A DNA stretch of 64,000 nt from Okeania sp. SIO2B3 (GTDB lineage: Bacteria; Cyanobacteriota; Cyanobacteriia; Cyanobacteriales; Microcoleaceae), in the NCBI RefSeq assembly GCF_010672525.1, contig NZ_JAAHGH010000002.1, forward strand, positions 204,583 to 268,582, read 5' to 3'. Under the pieces are notes generated by a model that did not search any database, was not told where the DNA came from, and was given only the letters and a program-made list of their open reading frames with translations. The translations under genes were made by a program, and so were the position numbers. This document shows, in pieces, positions 19,561 through 30,050 of this stretch. Numbering within the stretch: position 1 is the first letter of the stretch; every line of letters begins with the position of its first letter.

Positions 19561-22500
19561 TTAGTCTTCTATAAAATTACGCTTTTTTTCATCTTCAATC
19601 CACTTCTTAAAATACTTAATTTCTTTTTCTACATATTCTTTGTGTTGCAGAAGGTCTATTGTATTAAAAATTGGTTGTAATGATTCAAGATATTCTATGA
19701 TTTTATGTGTTGCTTCAATATTCTTAGAGCTACTCAAAATATAATCTTCTGAGGAAATTTCCTTATCATTCTTAACATAAGGTTCTAGGGGAAGTTTCTT
19801 AAAATCCTGAAAATTTTGATTGTTCTGACAAAATAGATCGATAAATTGATAACGTCTTTCGTAGGGAAATGTTGTAGTTACGCTAAACAATAATTGCATC
19901 AAATCAATATCTGTATATCTATTTTTAATCAGACTTTTTAGCAGTTGATTTTGTCTATCCTCAAAAACAACTTTCTCTTCTTCTGTTACTTCCAAAAAAA
20001 ATATTCTTTCGAGGATAGTATTACTAAATCCAGAGTTAGATAATTCTTTTTCTTTCTGATAAATATGCTCAACTACTAGAGTGATTAATTCCTGATAATT
20101 TTCAGATTGCCAAAGAAATGTATAGTTTAGGTCATCTTGGAAGTTTGAGAACTTTCTTTCCTCATCGTATACCCAGTCAATATATTCAATTATAAAATTT
20201 TGGTCAGCAGCAAGAATGCGAGTAAATATGTCTTCAAAATTAGATGAATACCTCGGAATTTTTTGACTTAAGAAATATATTTCTTTTAGGACATCAAGTT
20301 TTTCTGTGAATAGCTGAATTAAAAGCTGATTTGCTTTAGTGTAAGGATTAAATAAAGACGTAAAAATATCGGAATAATTTATCTCTTCATTAATCTTACT
20401 TACCATAATTTCTGTCACCTTAGCAAATAGATTGAACAGTTCAATTGAAAGCTGATTTGCTTTAGTAAAAGGATTAAACAAACACTTAAAAGGAATAAAA
20501 TTATCTATCTCTTCATTAATCTTACTCAGAATAATTTCTGTTACCTGAGCAACTACATTTTTATCTATGTGACGATATTTAAGAAGAAAGTCAAAATCTT
20601 GTGGCATTTCACTAAGTTTGCTTTCCCTATATAAGTTATAGAGTTTCTCCAAATAATCGGATGTAATTTTATCTTCAGGTAGTAAGTTGTAAAATCCAAA
20701 TAACCATTTTCTTTTTGAAGCAAAATCAAATTGATTGAGCAATTCAAAAGCTTTTTCAACTCCAGAAATTTCTATTAACTTCTGAACTAATGGAAATGGA
20801 AAGTTATTAATTTGAAAAGGATCGGCACGTTTGAGATAATCTTTCAGCACATCTAAATAAAGCTCTGATTTTTTGCAGGCAATAAAAATAAATACTTCTA
20901 CTACTTTATGACTAGGAAATTCAGGTACTTTATAAGTAGGAGATTGAAAATCGTAATTGTTTTTCAGTTCTGTTACAGCTTTGATCTCATGGCATTTAGC
21001 AAAGAAATCCTGATAATCCTTAAAATCGTAATTGGCAAAATATTCTTTGATTTGATTTTGCTTAAATTTATCATATTCTTTCCAGTCTAAGTTTAAGTTT
21101 TTTCCCTTATTTCTATCAGCTAAAAGTATCCTAGACAGCTCATAAGTTTCATTGACAAATCGTTCTCTTAGTTCATTATTAAATTCAATTTGACGAGACT
21201 CTAGAAAATCCAAATATTTCTGAACTATAAGACAATGAGAATAATCTTTAGGATTTAACTGATTTGCAATAAAGTCAAGCACTTCTAGAGTATCCTGCTT
21301 AATAATTTCACCGACAGGAAAATTAGAATATGATTTGCTATATTGATGAATTATATTGATTACCTCTTTCTCAAAAATATCTATCTGATAAAGCTGAAAT
21401 ACTCCCTGCCAAATTTTCTGTCTCAAATTAAGTAATTCTGGTGTAGGTAGTGGGGGAAATTGACGCAATAAAAACTCTCTTTTATTTTTAAGCTTAGAAG
21501 TATTAAATTCAAGTTTGAGATATTTTTCCGCTACACCAAAAAATAGTTTGACAAATAATTTGTTTTTTCCTTGATTTACTTTTTCCAGTAGCTTGTCAAT
21601 GACTATAGACTGACTAATAAATTTTGTTATGTAGGAATCATATTCAAATCCAAACACCTCAATAAGAAGGCGAAACACCTGTAATAGTTCCTGTGGTTTT
21701 TTTGTCAGATATTCAAACAGCAAATCTATAGCAATCTGAAAATTTTGTTCGTCAAAATTACTCGATAAACTAAGTAAGTCGAGAATAGAATATGGTGGAA
21801 TGTCAATATTAGAATTAGACGGAATATCTAAAGTTGAAATATCTACTGATTCGACTTCCATCTGGTCAATACAATTTTTAGCATATATGAGAATTTCTGT
21901 CTGTTTAAAAAACCAAAAAAGTTTCATCAGTTGAATTAAACTCTTCTCCTCTTTTGCCTCCTCATAAATTTTCCAAACTCTGTCTACATCTGGACTAAGT
22001 ATTTTGATAATCTTCCCACTATCAAAAGCATTTAAAACAGGATTAAGAGCATCAACAAAATTATATTGAAACTGAGGAAAGAAATTATCTAAGAGAACGG
22101 AAAATTTCCACAATTTCTCCTTGAAAAAAGTAAGATAAAACAGATATGTAGCTAGAACCTGGTCAGATATTCTGGCAATCTCATCTTCATACATATCTAC
22201 TAACTCAAATTCATATAATTTACGAACTGCTTCCCAGAAAATTTCCCTGTCAATTTTGAATGCTGTTTGAATCCTTTCCATCATTTCATCGTTAGACTTA
22301 TCTACTACTTGAAAAAAGGCAACAATACCAGCAACTTCCAATAAACTTCTATCCCTAAAATCTGTAATATCTTGTCTAATTGAAGAATAATATATATCGT
22401 AAATATCAGATACATTGCTGATACTTTCAATGGTTTTTTCTCGCTCTACTACCAAAGCAGTCATTATTGCCAGACGAGGATTACCTTGAGCTATATCAAC

Positions 22501-23415
22501 AATTCTTTCTATATATAATTGATTCTGAATTTTGTATTCTTCTTTAACTATTTGCTCAATTTGCTTATCTGTTAATGAGTCAATTTTTACTAGCTCTAAA
22601 TTATTATCATAAGAACGCGCTACTTCTTTAATTTGCTCAACTGCATAGTCACGAACCGTAGCGATTATTTTAGTTTGCTGATTTTCACGTTTATCAAAAA
22701 GAAGATGAATAAAATACTCAAAATTTTTGACCCGGTTAGCATCATCTAAAAAAATTAGATAACTTCCATCATCTGATAAATAAACACGGATATCCTCATA
22801 AATATCGACTCCTTTATCAAAAATACACTTAACTTTGTACTCAGAATATTTCTCTAAAAATTTCCTACAACACTCTAAAACAAGTCGAGATTTACCTACT
22901 CCTGCTTTACCAGAAACTATAACTAGATTATTTTCCTCAAGTCCTTGTAATATTTCCTTTATTTCATTTTCCCGAAAGCAAAACTTTGTATCTAGAGGAG
23001 CAACAAATTTTCTTTTATTATAAGTAGTAATAAACTCATCAAGATCAACTATTTGACCAGTATCTACCTCAACTCCAAGAAAATCTTTAGCAATACCAGG
23101 ATAATTTTGATAAAGGTCAAAAGAAATAGAGTCAATATCAAATATATCAAGTTCAACTCTATGCTTGTGACATTTCTCTTTCAGAGAATTCTCTTCTTCT
23201 GTAGTCAGAGTAGAATTATGGCATAAAACAATCTTTTCTATTTCTGTTATTGATATTCCAGTTTTTTCCTCATCAAAACATTTGCCGAGGTCTTTCTTAA
23301 ATTTTTCACAGACTCCTTTTTTCTCTGTTGTATATTCTGCCAAAATATACTTTCCATTTTCCAGAATAATTAAAGTATCTGGAGTTCCTGTTCTTGTTTT
23401 GTTAGCTCCTGACAC
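19561..23415 (-). CDS. Large STAND NTPase with N-terminal PD-(D/E)XK-like nuclease domain
   Basis: From the GTG at 23415 the protein is 1284 residues. Residues 1-110 are the C-terminal part of a restriction-endonuclease-like domain: GTPD...ILAEYTTEKK is a PD-(D/E)XK-type strand pair. Residues 120-430 are a STAND ATPase with Walker A SGKAGVGKS (168-176) and Walker B SYLIFLDDANR (about 218-228). The remaining about 850 residues are helical, without recognised repeats. The frame is open upstream to 23577 and reads KELSGGEFQKFADVYLHKK, the usual beginning of this nuclease domain, but there is no ATG, GTG or TTG there. The real start is therefore either lost or a rare ATT near 23544. Proteins pairing such nucleases with STAND NTPases are typical of prokaryotic defence; that role is inferred. 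No partner gene is adjacent. Confidence 0.85.
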   Translation of the reverse strand: MSGANKTRTGTPDTLIILENGKYILAEYTTEKKGVCEKFKKDLGKCFDEEKTGISITEIEKIVLCHNSTLTTEEENSLKEKCHKHRVELDIFDIDSISFDLYQNYPGIAKDFLGVEVDTGQIVDLDEFITTYNKRKFVAPLDTKFCFRENEIKEILQGLEENNLVIVSGKAGVGKSRLVLECCRKFLEKYSEYKVKCIFDKGVDIYEDIRVYLSDDGSYLIFLDDANRVKNFEYFIHLLFDKRENQQTKIIATVRDYAVEQIKEVARSYDNNLELVKIDSLTDKQIEQIVKEEYKIQNQLYIERIVDIAQGNPRLAIMTALVVEREKTIESISNVSDIYDIYYSSIRQDITDFRDRSLLEVAGIVAFFQVVDKSNDEMMERIQTAFKIDREIFWEAVRKLYEFELVDMYEDEIARISDQVLATYLFYLTFFKEKLWKFSVLLDNFFPQFQYNFVDALNPVLNAFDSGKIIKILSPDVDRVWKIYEEAKEEKSLIQLMKLFWFFKQTEILIYAKNCIDQMEVESVDISTLDIPSNSNIDIPPYSILDLLSLSSNFDEQNFQIAIDLLFEYLTKKPQELLQVFRLLIEVFGFEYDSYITKFISQSIVIDKLLEKVNQGKNKLFVKLFFGVAEKYLKLEFNTSKLKNKREFLLRQFPPLPTPELLNLRQKIWQGVFQLYQIDIFEKEVINIIHQYSKSYSNFPVGEIIKQDTLEVLDFIANQLNPKDYSHCLIVQKYLDFLESRQIEFNNELRERFVNETYELSRILLADRNKGKNLNLDWKEYDKFKQNQIKEYFANYDFKDYQDFFAKCHEIKAVTELKNNYDFQSPTYKVPEFPSHKVVEVFIFIACKKSELYLDVLKDYLKRADPFQINNFPFPLVQKLIEISGVEKAFELLNQFDFASKRKWLFGFYNLLPEDKITSDYLEKLYNLYRESKLSEMPQDFDFLLKYRHIDKNVVAQVTEIILSKINEEIDNFIPFKCLFNPFTKANQLSIELFNLFAKVTEIMVSKINEEINYSDIFTSLFNPYTKANQLLIQLFTEKLDVLKEIYFLSQKIPRYSSNFEDIFTRILAADQNFIIEYIDWVYDEERKFSNFQDDLNYTFLWQSENYQELITLVVEHIYQKEKELSNSGFSNTILERIFFLEVTEEEKVVFEDRQNQLLKSLIKNRYTDIDLMQLLFSVTTTFPYERRYQFIDLFCQNNQNFQDFKKLPLEPYVKNDKEISSEDYILSSSKNIEATHKIIEYLESLQPIFNTIDLLQHKEYVEKEIKYFKKWIEDEKKRNFIED

Positions 23416-23420
23416 AGACC

Positions 23421-24545
23421 CTAATGATTTAATTGATTTAACCTGTTCAATTTTTTTATGAAGGTAAACATCAGCAAATTTTTGAAACTCACCACCACTT
23501 AATTCTTTGAGTTTATTTTGAATTTCATTAATTTTTTCAATAGTAATTTTATAGAGATAAAAATAATATCTTCTTCCTCAACTTGAAAGTAGCGATCGCC
23601 TTTCTGTGCTATCTCTATTTTAGCAATTAAATTTTTACTCTCAAGTGCCAAAAAGTAATATCTGGAGTTCCTTTTCTGATTTTTTTTAGTTCCCGATACA
23701 GACCCTAATGATTTAATTTACTTAACTTGTTCAATTTTTTTATGAAGGTAAACATCAGCAAATTTTTGAAACTCACCACCACTTAATTCTTTGAGTTTAT
23801 TTTGAATTTCATTAATTTTTTCAATAGTAATTTTATAGAGATAAAAATAATATCTTCTTCCTCAACTTGAAAGTAGTGATCGCCTTTCTGTCCTATCTCT
23901 ATTTTAGCAATTAAATTTTTACTCTCAAGTGCCAAAAAGTAATATCTGGAGTTCCTTTTCTGATTTTTTTTAGTTCCCGATACAGACCCTAATGATTTAA
24001 TTGATTTAACCTGTTCAATTTTTTTATGAAGGTAAACATCAGCAAATTTTTGAAGCTCACCACTACTTAATTCTTTGAGTTTATTTTGAAGTGTGATTAA
24101 TTTTTTCAATAGTAATTTTATAGAGATAAAAAAAATATCTTCTTCATCGACTTGAAAGTAGCGATCGCCTCTCTCTATTTTAGGAATTAAATTTTTACTC
24201 TCAAGTGCCAACTGGAGTTCATTTTCTTATTTTTTTTTTAGTTCCAGGTGCAGACCCTCATGATTTAACCAACTTGACCTGTTCAATTTTTTTTGAAGGT
24301 AAACATCAGCAAATTTTTGAAGCTCACCACTACTTAATTCTTTGAGTTTATTTTGAAGTGTGATTAATTTTTTTCAATAGTAATTTTGTAGAGATAAAAA
24401 AAATATCTTCTTCATCGACTTGAAAGTAGCGATCGCTTCTCTCTATTCTCTCTATTCTCTCTATTCTCTCTATTTTAGCAATACAGATAAAAATAATTAT
24501 TCTTCCTCAACTTAAAAGTAGCGATCGCCTTTCTCTCCTATCTCT
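23421..24545. repeat. About 284-bp tandem duplication of the STAND gene 5' region (four units)
   Basis: Markers CTAATGATTT / CTCATGATTT fall at 23421, 23705, 23989 and 24258, giving periods of 284, 284 and 269. Each unit, read on the minus strand, encodes a leader ALESKNLIAKIE...GDRYFQVEEED and then the first about 55 residues of the nuclease domain (KELSGGEFQKFADVYLHKK...SLGSVSG). It breaks just after a GTPD motif, usually in a shifted frame. Unit 1 overlaps the live gene; the others are progressively degraded, the fourth with CTCTATT slippage repeats. The 23783-24211 open frame is only a chain of such units, not a gene. Confidence 0.85.
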
Positions 24546-24881
24546 ATTTTATATGAAATCTGGTTATACAATTATCCCACTCTCTACTTCCATTCAACAC
24601 AGACAAAAAATGTAGGTATATCCCCAGATAATTCCCACTCTTATTCTTCCTTTCTTCTTTCTCTTTTCTCCTGAATAATACGATAACGAACTATCCAGAA
24701 TATTTTGAAAAGTTTGCCTCTATAAATGTAGCTGAAAACTATAAGCACTCGAAGGAAAAGGCGCGGAAATATCAAAAGCTTAAAACTCAGACAACACAAA
24801 ATTTTTTCTTCTGTCCTAGATAACTAAAACCTTCTATCCTAGATAACTAAAGCCTTCCTCCTCCTACTCACTTCAGACAAT

Positions 24882-24936
24882 AAAAAAGAGCTAGAGATAC
24901 CTACACAAATAAAACATCCCTAACTCTTAGTTTTTT
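24882..24936. terminator. Bidirectional intrinsic terminator
   Basis: AAAAAAGAGCTAGAGAT and ATCCCTAACTCTTAGTTTTTT form a 13-bp imperfect stem flanked by A-run and T-run, so it can work in either direction. It is placed to end the transcript of the minus-strand TPM gene whose stop is at 25072. The rest of 24546-25071 is pyrimidine-rich spacer without a gene. Confidence 0.65.
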
Positions 24937-25071
24937 CCACTTATATTTTATAAATTTATCCTTTTCTTTTGGGTTTAATAACCCATCATCACTCGCGGTT
25001 TTTACAATTGGTTGAGGTTTAAATCCCTTCCACTTTTTCCAATTTCAGTCTTTCTTTCTTCTTCCTTCTTC

Positions 25072-25878
25072 TCACGTTTCAGAAGCAGAAGATTGACTGA
25101 GAAAAGGAGTCAAATAAGCAACCAAAGCACCAATCAGAAAAGCTGCTACATTACGAGTCAATGGCAACCAATCTGAAGTTCTCGTCACTACTGGGCCAAT
25201 TCCGAAAGCAATGAACAAAATTCCCCACAATGGAGAAAATATTAACGCCCACTGCCAAGAAAAAGCTTGGTCCGGTTTCCGGGGTTGAGCTGCAAAACCA
25301 CAAATTACTCCGCCAAGCGCTGATGTAATTAAAGTTAAAATCCATTGCTCCCTTGGTAAACCTGGTACAACATTACAACCACCTTGACGTAAACAAGTTT
25401 TGATAGATTCTAATGATTGGATAATAGATTGGTCTTCACCTTGGTCTCGCACAAAAAATTGATTACCGTAGCGAGTTTGTAACTCCACCCAAAATGTCCG
25501 AGGTAGAAATTCATAGAGAGCGCGACCCACATTAAAGTTCAGAATATTACCACCACGGGAGTCAGCTACTAATAAGACACTTCTATTATCAAGTTCCCAA
25601 AAATCTTTAACTGCTCTACCAGGAGTACGGTCAAATTGAGTCAAAACCCTCAGTTTCCAACCAGTTTCAGTTTCAAATTGCTCTAAATCTTTGGCTAGTA
25701 TATCTTCTTGAATGTCTGTTAAGTTTCTTGCTAAGTCAATAATTGGTGTTTGCTCTTCAGGAAGTAACTGAGGATTATCATAAGCATTGGCAACTCCAGG
25801 AGTTAGAGCAAAAATTGATAATGCCACGAAAATTACTGTAATTAATACAGAAAAATTTTTCAAAAAGTTTTTTTTCAT
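25072..25878 (-). CDS. TPM-domain protein, Psb32/TLP18.3-like
   Basis: A 268-residue protein. Its signal peptide is LITVIFVALSIFAL with a likely cleavage at ANA-YDNP (residue about 32). A TPM domain follows (LLPEEQTPIIDLARNL, WKLRVLTQFDRTPGRA, VLLVADSRGGNILNFNVG), then two or three membrane segments (WILTLITSALGGVICGFA, WALIFSPLWGILFIAFG, VAAFLIGALVAYLTPFL). The TPM family includes the thylakoid lumen TLP18.3/Psb32 proteins involved in photosystem II repair. A lumenal TPM domain tethered by the C-terminus fits, but identity with psb32 is not certain. Single gene with an intrinsic terminator about 140 bp downstream. Confidence 0.8.
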   Translation of the reverse strand: MKKNFLKNFSVLITVIFVALSIFALTPGVANAYDNPQLLPEEQTPIIDLARNLTDIQEDILAKDLEQFETETGWKLRVLTQFDRTPGRAVKDFWELDNRSVLLVADSRGGNILNFNVGRALYEFLPRTFWVELQTRYGNQFFVRDQGEDQSIIQSLESIKTCLRQGGCNVVPGLPREQWILTLITSALGGVICGFAAQPRKPDQAFSWQWALIFSPLWGILFIAFGIGPVVTRTSDWLPLTRNVAAFLIGALVAYLTPFLSQSSASET

Positions 25879-26119
25879 TTTATCTTTAGTTTCAAACTTA
25901 AAAGTGGACAGTAAATGCTTGTATTAAAAAAAGTTCAGAAAAATCTCATATTTCTTTACATTTATTTACTTTAACTTACATTTGTATAAAATGTAGAGCA
26001 AATATTAATATTTTTGAAACTTTTGACTGAATAATATTGACTATTGGTAATACAAATAAGAATATAATTATGTATTAAAGATCACTATTTTTATTTTTTA
26101 TCTCAACGTTGGTTGAAGA

Positions 26120-26496
26120 CCCGCGCTCTCCCGTTGGCGGAGCCTAGCGGCAGCTATTAGGGGAACATCGGGATGAATGCGAGCGCATTCCGGAGGAAAA
26201 ACCAATCAATCTTGCAGTTTTACAGATAATTTGTTAAAATAGAGGACTAAACCAAAAACCAAGGTTGAGATTACTATTGTTTTTTTCAAGTCCCGTCGCC
26301 GAGGGGCACGCCTCCTCCGGAGGAGCTGCGCTAACGGAGAGGTTAAACGGACACAGAGGAAGCGTGTTTACTGGCATTGCCAGCATTTTCCAGTGAGGTG
26401 TCAACCCGCCCTGAGTCGTTCAGTCAGCTTAGTCTGTTTGATTGGTGGATGGGAATCGGTGCGCTGTCTCGCAGAGCAGCGTCGGGAGGATGTCAA
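26120..26496 (+). other. GC-rich structured region ending in an IS200/IS605-like right-end hairpin
   Basis: In an AT-rich spacer, 26120-26496 is distinctly GC-rich and contains several short hairpins (CCTCCGGAGG near 26310). It ends GGGAATCGGTGCGCTG ... CAGCGTCGGGAGGATGTCAA. The plan 'GAATC, stem, loop, stem, GGGAG..GTCAA' is that of right ends of cyanobacterial tnpB elements and matches the end of the tnpB element at about 61705-61736. No tnpB remains here. I read it as an orphan element end, possibly with its guide-RNA (omega RNA) region; this is inference. Confidence 0.4.
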
Positions 26497-26528
26497 TAAA
26501 ATAATATGGGTCTAAAACCCAGCCTTTT

Positions 26529-26633
26529 AAGGGGAAATATTTTTGTAGAGTTGCTCAAATCCCCGGTATAAAAATCACTTCTGACTTGGGGACTTCTGAC
26601 TTGGGAACTTCTGACTTCGTTAAGCTCACCTAC
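26529..26633. repeat. Dispersed repeat also found inside the nrdJ intein (family M)
   Basis: It starts AAGGGGAAATATTTTTG, continues GAGTTGCTCAAATCCCC, and ends in repeats of ACTTCTGACTT and GACTTCGTTAA. The same string of blocks occurs at 39310-39420 within intein 2 and, inverted and shorter, at about 49215-49262. It directly precedes a family A element. Confidence 0.65.
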
Positions 26634-26650
26634 TTAATATTAGAGTTAAG

Positions 26651-26933
26651 TAGGGCTTGCTGATTAAATATCAAAGCATTGACTGATATTGGTTTTAGCA
26701 TTTTTTGGTTAAAAAAAATTTCAGCTTTTCAGCTCAAAGAGCTGCATAAAGCTAGTATTTTGGGATGATTATGGCAGAACAATCTTGGGACAATTTTTCC
26801 GACTACCTCCTCTATAATTCCCATTTCTCCTGTCTTCCCCTCCTCGGAGGGGTTAGGGGTGGGTTGTCTCCTATCTCCTGTCTCCTACCTCCTACCTCCT
26901 ACCCCTACTAAAAGATTTATTCAGCAAACCCTA
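26651..26933. mobile_element. Family A element
   Basis: TAGGGCTTGCTGATTAAAT to TTTATTCAGCAAACCCTA, 283 bp, flanked by TA (AAG-TA...TA-AGT). It contains the GC-rich GGAGGGGTTAGGGGTGGG cassette and CTCCTACCTCCTACC runs. It ends 13 bp before the ruvC stop codon. Confidence 0.75.
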
Positions 26934-26945
26934 AGTAGCAGAACT

Positions 26946-27443
26946 CTAGATTTCACTCAACCAACTTGCGGCCAAAGCAATTGCTAAAGCATCAGCAGCA
27001 TCATCTGGTTTAGGAATCTCATCTAAATCTAATTCTCTTGCTACTGCTTGTTGAACATCAGATTTATTTGCATTGCCATAACTTGTTAGTGCTTTTTTAA
27101 TTTGTGCAGGTGTAAACTCTATTAATGGAATTCCATGTTGGGCTAATACTAACATTAAAATTCCTCTAGCTTGGGCAACTAAAATTGTATTGCCCATACG
27201 ATAAAAAAATAGTTTCTCTGTAGCTGCTAAGTCTGGTTTAAAGGTATTAAATATCGTATGTAAATCTTCATAAATTGTGATTAAACGCTCGCCCATTTCT
27301 TGTTTTTTTGTGGTTTTAATCACTCCAAAATCAACTAGAGAAGTAGAGTCTATCTTGTCTGTTTTTGAATTATAAACACATTTAATTACTCCAAATCCTA
27401 ATATTGCAAGACCTGGATCTAATCCAATAATTAACTTTTCCAA
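26946..27443 (-). CDS. ruvC: Crossover junction endodeoxyribonuclease RuvC
   Basis: A 165-residue Holliday-junction resolvase. The four acidic catalytic positions are visible: Asp9 in IIGLDPGLA, Glu76 in AATEKLFF, and the C-terminal pair in [10 protein letters not shown] (about 147-151). Other family blocks are [15 protein letters not shown] and [19 protein letters not shown]. Length is normal for the family. It resolves four-way junctions after RuvAB branch migration. RuvA and RuvB are not adjacent, as is usual in cyanobacteria. Confidence 0.96.
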   Translation of the reverse strand: MEKLIIGLDPGLAILGFGVIKCVYNSKTDKIDSTSLVDFGVIKTTKKQEMGERLITIYEDLHTIFNTFKPDLAATEKLFFYRMGNTILVAQARGILMLVLAQHGIPLIEFTPAQIKKALTSYGNANKSDVQQAVARELDLDEIPKPDDAADALAIALAASWLSEI

Positions 27444-27926
27444 TTTTAGACTTTTGATTCTTATAGTAAATTTGTTGGTTGTAGGGAATCGGATAAAATT
27501 ATCAGCTCTTATCCAATATTACATTTTGTCAGTTTTTCCGCTATATAATACCAAATCTCAAAAGTCTTGCTACATCTCCTTGAGAGTAGGGAGTAGGGAG
27601 TAGGGTTAAAAGACATAAGATATGTTGGTGTAATGACGATAATCGTTACAAACACTGCTGAAACATTATTATTACTTAATAACTGAAGTTCATCGGAAGT
27701 ATAGCATTATTTTTGGGAATTAGTATAAGGAATGCCTAAATTCCGAACATGAGTAGTAGCTCTAATTTTTCTATGGTGTATCTGCCATTATTTAATAAAG
27801 TACCTGGTTGCCAGTTGTTCATCATTGTTAAATTCATAACTTAACTTAAGTGAAAAAAATCATAAAGTGGTGCATCTCAATATTTGTAAGTTGAGGACTC
27901 AGGTAAGCAGATAATAAAAGTTTCAG

Positions 27927-28053
27927 GGGTGCATCTCAATTTTGAATAAAGCCAAAAAATTATCGCTTTTAGGCAATAGGCAACAGCTCATCTGGCAACA
28001 GGCAACAGGAAATATATAGGAAAAAAGTATTGTTGCAAATATGAGATGCACCC
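27927..28053. mobile_element. Short inverted-repeat element with GGGTGCATCTCA ends
   Basis: GGGTGCATCTCA (27927) and TGAGATGCACCC (to 28053) are perfect 12-bp inverted ends around about 127 bp of non-coding DNA. A solo GGTGCATCTCA end lies at about 27871. The shape suggests a miniature transposable element. Confidence 0.55.
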
Positions 28054-28450
28054 AGTTTCAGCCTTAGATAAAACCTGTTTTTATAAATTAGTATTAGTCG
28101 CTTTGTAGGTGTTTTGACTATAACTATTTTTTTTAATTTGGTATCAATAATTTTTAATCTCTCAATCTTGAGAATACAATAGGACTAATTGTGACTAATA
28201 CTGTCACTAATAAAAGTGCTATTTTTTGTTCAAAAGTTGTCCTTTCGCAAACTTCTCCAAAACCTATAGTTATAAAAGCTGTGCGACTATCCTTCTTGCG
28301 CCACATGAGATTGCTTCCTTCCACTCCGTTCCAGTCGCAATGACGAATACAGTGACTAATTACCCATATTCTATATAACTGCTAATTGCTATATTAAAAG
28401 ATTTAATATTTTTAATTCTCTGAAAAACCAGCCATAATTTAATCAAAATA

Positions 28451-28535
28451 GGAGAAGCACTGATAAGAGTTTTTCATAATTGTTAAATAGCTAATTTTTC
28501 ACCTCAAAAAATCGCTTTTATCAATCTGCTTCTCC
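28451..28535. repeat. Inverted repeat downstream of chlI
   Basis: GGAGAAGCACTGATAAGAG and CTTTTATCAATCTGCTTCTCC pair over about 18 bases with a 42-base loop, then CCTAAAAAA. It lies 40 bp past the chlI stop (minus strand), so it could stabilise or end that transcript, though the loop is long for an intrinsic terminator. Confidence 0.4.
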
Positions 28536-28576
28536 CTAAAAAATTCAACTACAATTAACGAAGATTAATTATTAAA

Positions 28577-29683
28577 TTATCCTTCTACATCTGCCAATCC
28601 AAAAACTCGATTAAAAACTTTCTTTACCTTATCACCAGAATCAATACTTTCCAATGGATCTTTTCGTAGTCGATGCCTTAAACACATTGTAATAACACGA
28701 CCAATATCTTCCACCGTCACTTCTGTCTTACCCTCAAAAGCAGCTAGAGCTTTTGCCGCACGGTTAGTAACAATATCTCCCCGTAAACCATCCACATCTA
28801 ACTCAGAACAAACTTGAGAAATTTTCACTCGTAAATCATAATCAACTTCCACTGACTTCAGCTTTTGTTGAGCACCTACAAGCTTATCTTGTAATTCTTC
28901 CTGTTGTATTTGGTAATTTAATAAAAATTCTTGAGAATTTTGGTCAAAAGCTGAACGTTGCTCAACAATTTGAACTCGTAATGAAGGGTCTTTAACAGTC
29001 CTAATTTCGGCGTGCATTCCAAATCTGTCCAGTAATTGAGGCCGTAATTCCCCTTCTTCTGGATTTCCCGAACCCACAAGCACAAAACGAGCAGGATGAC
29101 GAATAGAAATACCCTCCCTTTCTACAGTATTCCACCCACTGGCTGCTGAGTCAAGCAAAACATCAACTAAGTGGTCATCCAAAAGATTAACCTCATCAAC
29201 ATATAAAATGCCACGATTTGCCTTAGCTAATAATCCAGGTTCAAAAGCTTTGACCCCTTCTGATAAAGCCTTTTCAATATCAATAGTACCACATACCCGG
29301 TCCTCAGTAGCCCCTAATGGTAAGTCCACCATTTGGACTTTTCTTTTAACTATGGCAATTTCTTGCTGTTGTGCCAATCTATCTTGGACAGCATCACTCA
29401 TTAGATCGGGGTCTTGAGGGTCGCTGTTGAAAGGATCGTCTAGAACAATGTCAATTTCTGGGAGCAGATCGGCTAAAGCACGGATAGTAGTAGATTTACC
29501 AGTGCCACGATCGCCCATAATCATCACACCCCCTATTTTGGGGTCAATTACATTTAATAACAAGGCCAGTTTCATTTCTTCCTGGCCGACAATTGCAGTG
29601 AAGGGAAAAACAGCCCGAATTCTGGGGACGGCTGGTTTAACAGATGTATTTACCTTATTATTGGCTTGAGCGGTTGGACTCAC
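28577..29683 (-). CDS. chlI: Magnesium chelatase subunit ChlI
   Basis: A 368-residue AAA+ ATPase of the Mg-protoporphyrin IX chelatase. Visible are [19 protein letters not shown], Walker [11 protein letters not shown] (about 56-65), Walker [15 protein letters not shown], the sensor/arginine-finger region [21 protein letters not shown], and the C-terminal [14 protein letters not shown] helical lid. ChlI forms hexameric rings with ChlD that drive magnesium insertion by ChlH, the first committed step of chlorophyll synthesis. Length is normal. chlD and chlH are not adjacent. Confidence 0.97.
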   Translation of the reverse strand: MSPTAQANNKVNTSVKPAVPRIRAVFPFTAIVGQEEMKLALLLNVIDPKIGGVMIMGDRGTGKSTTIRALADLLPEIDIVLDDPFNSDPQDPDLMSDAVQDRLAQQQEIAIVKRKVQMVDLPLGATEDRVCGTIDIEKALSEGVKAFEPGLLAKANRGILYVDEVNLLDDHLVDVLLDSAASGWNTVEREGISIRHPARFVLVGSGNPEEGELRPQLLDRFGMHAEIRTVKDPSLRVQIVEQRSAFDQNSQEFLLNYQIQQEELQDKLVGAQQKLKSVEVDYDLRVKISQVCSELDVDGLRGDIVTNRAAKALAAFEGKTEVTVEDIGRVITMCLRHRLRKDPLESIDSGDKVKKVFNRVFGLADVEG

Positions 29684-29768
29684 AGTAGACTCTAAATTCT
29701 GATTACTAATTTTTATTTTTGCACATTGACGGACAATTAGAGTTTATTACTGTACTTTTATCTATATG

Positions 29769-30044
29769 TAGGGTTTGCGCTTCACTAGTCTTTTAGTAGG
29801 GGTAGGAGACAGGATACAGGATACAGGAGACAACCCACCCCTCGCCCCTCCCAGGAGGGGAGAAATGGCTTGGGAGGGAGGAGGTAGGAGCAAGAATTGT
29901 CAGAGTGATTTTTCTGCCCAACTATGCGCCTAAAATACGCTCCATGCATGAGCATGAAGAGCTGAAAACCAGGAACTTTTTAAAGGCCCAAGAAAGGCAC
30001 TTGTCTTTGATATGTCAATGCTTTTAGATTTAATCAGCAAGCCA
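29769..30044. mobile_element. Family A element, opposite orientation
   Basis: It begins TAGGGTTTGCGCTTCACTAG and ends TTTTAGATTTAATCAGCAAG. The interior matches the 51739-52024 copy closely (GTCTTTTAGTAGGGGTAGG, GAGAAATGGCT, TTTCTGCCCAACTATGCGCC). It is upstream of chlI in the 29684-30489 spacer. Confidence 0.7.
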
Positions 30045-30050
30045 TGTATT

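Larger units (their letters stand above)
27444..28576. other. Intergenic region with small inverted repeats, no gene seen
   Basis: AT-rich. It contains an inverted-repeat element (27927-28053), a piece of family D interior (about 28305-28345) and a long-armed inverted repeat at 28451-28535. No open frame has recognisable coding character. Confidence 0.6.

Noticed and set aside
23783-24211. A 142-residue open frame upstream of the STAND gene
   Set aside because: It consists of degraded tandem copies of the STAND gene 5' region joined by chance, with no independent domain.
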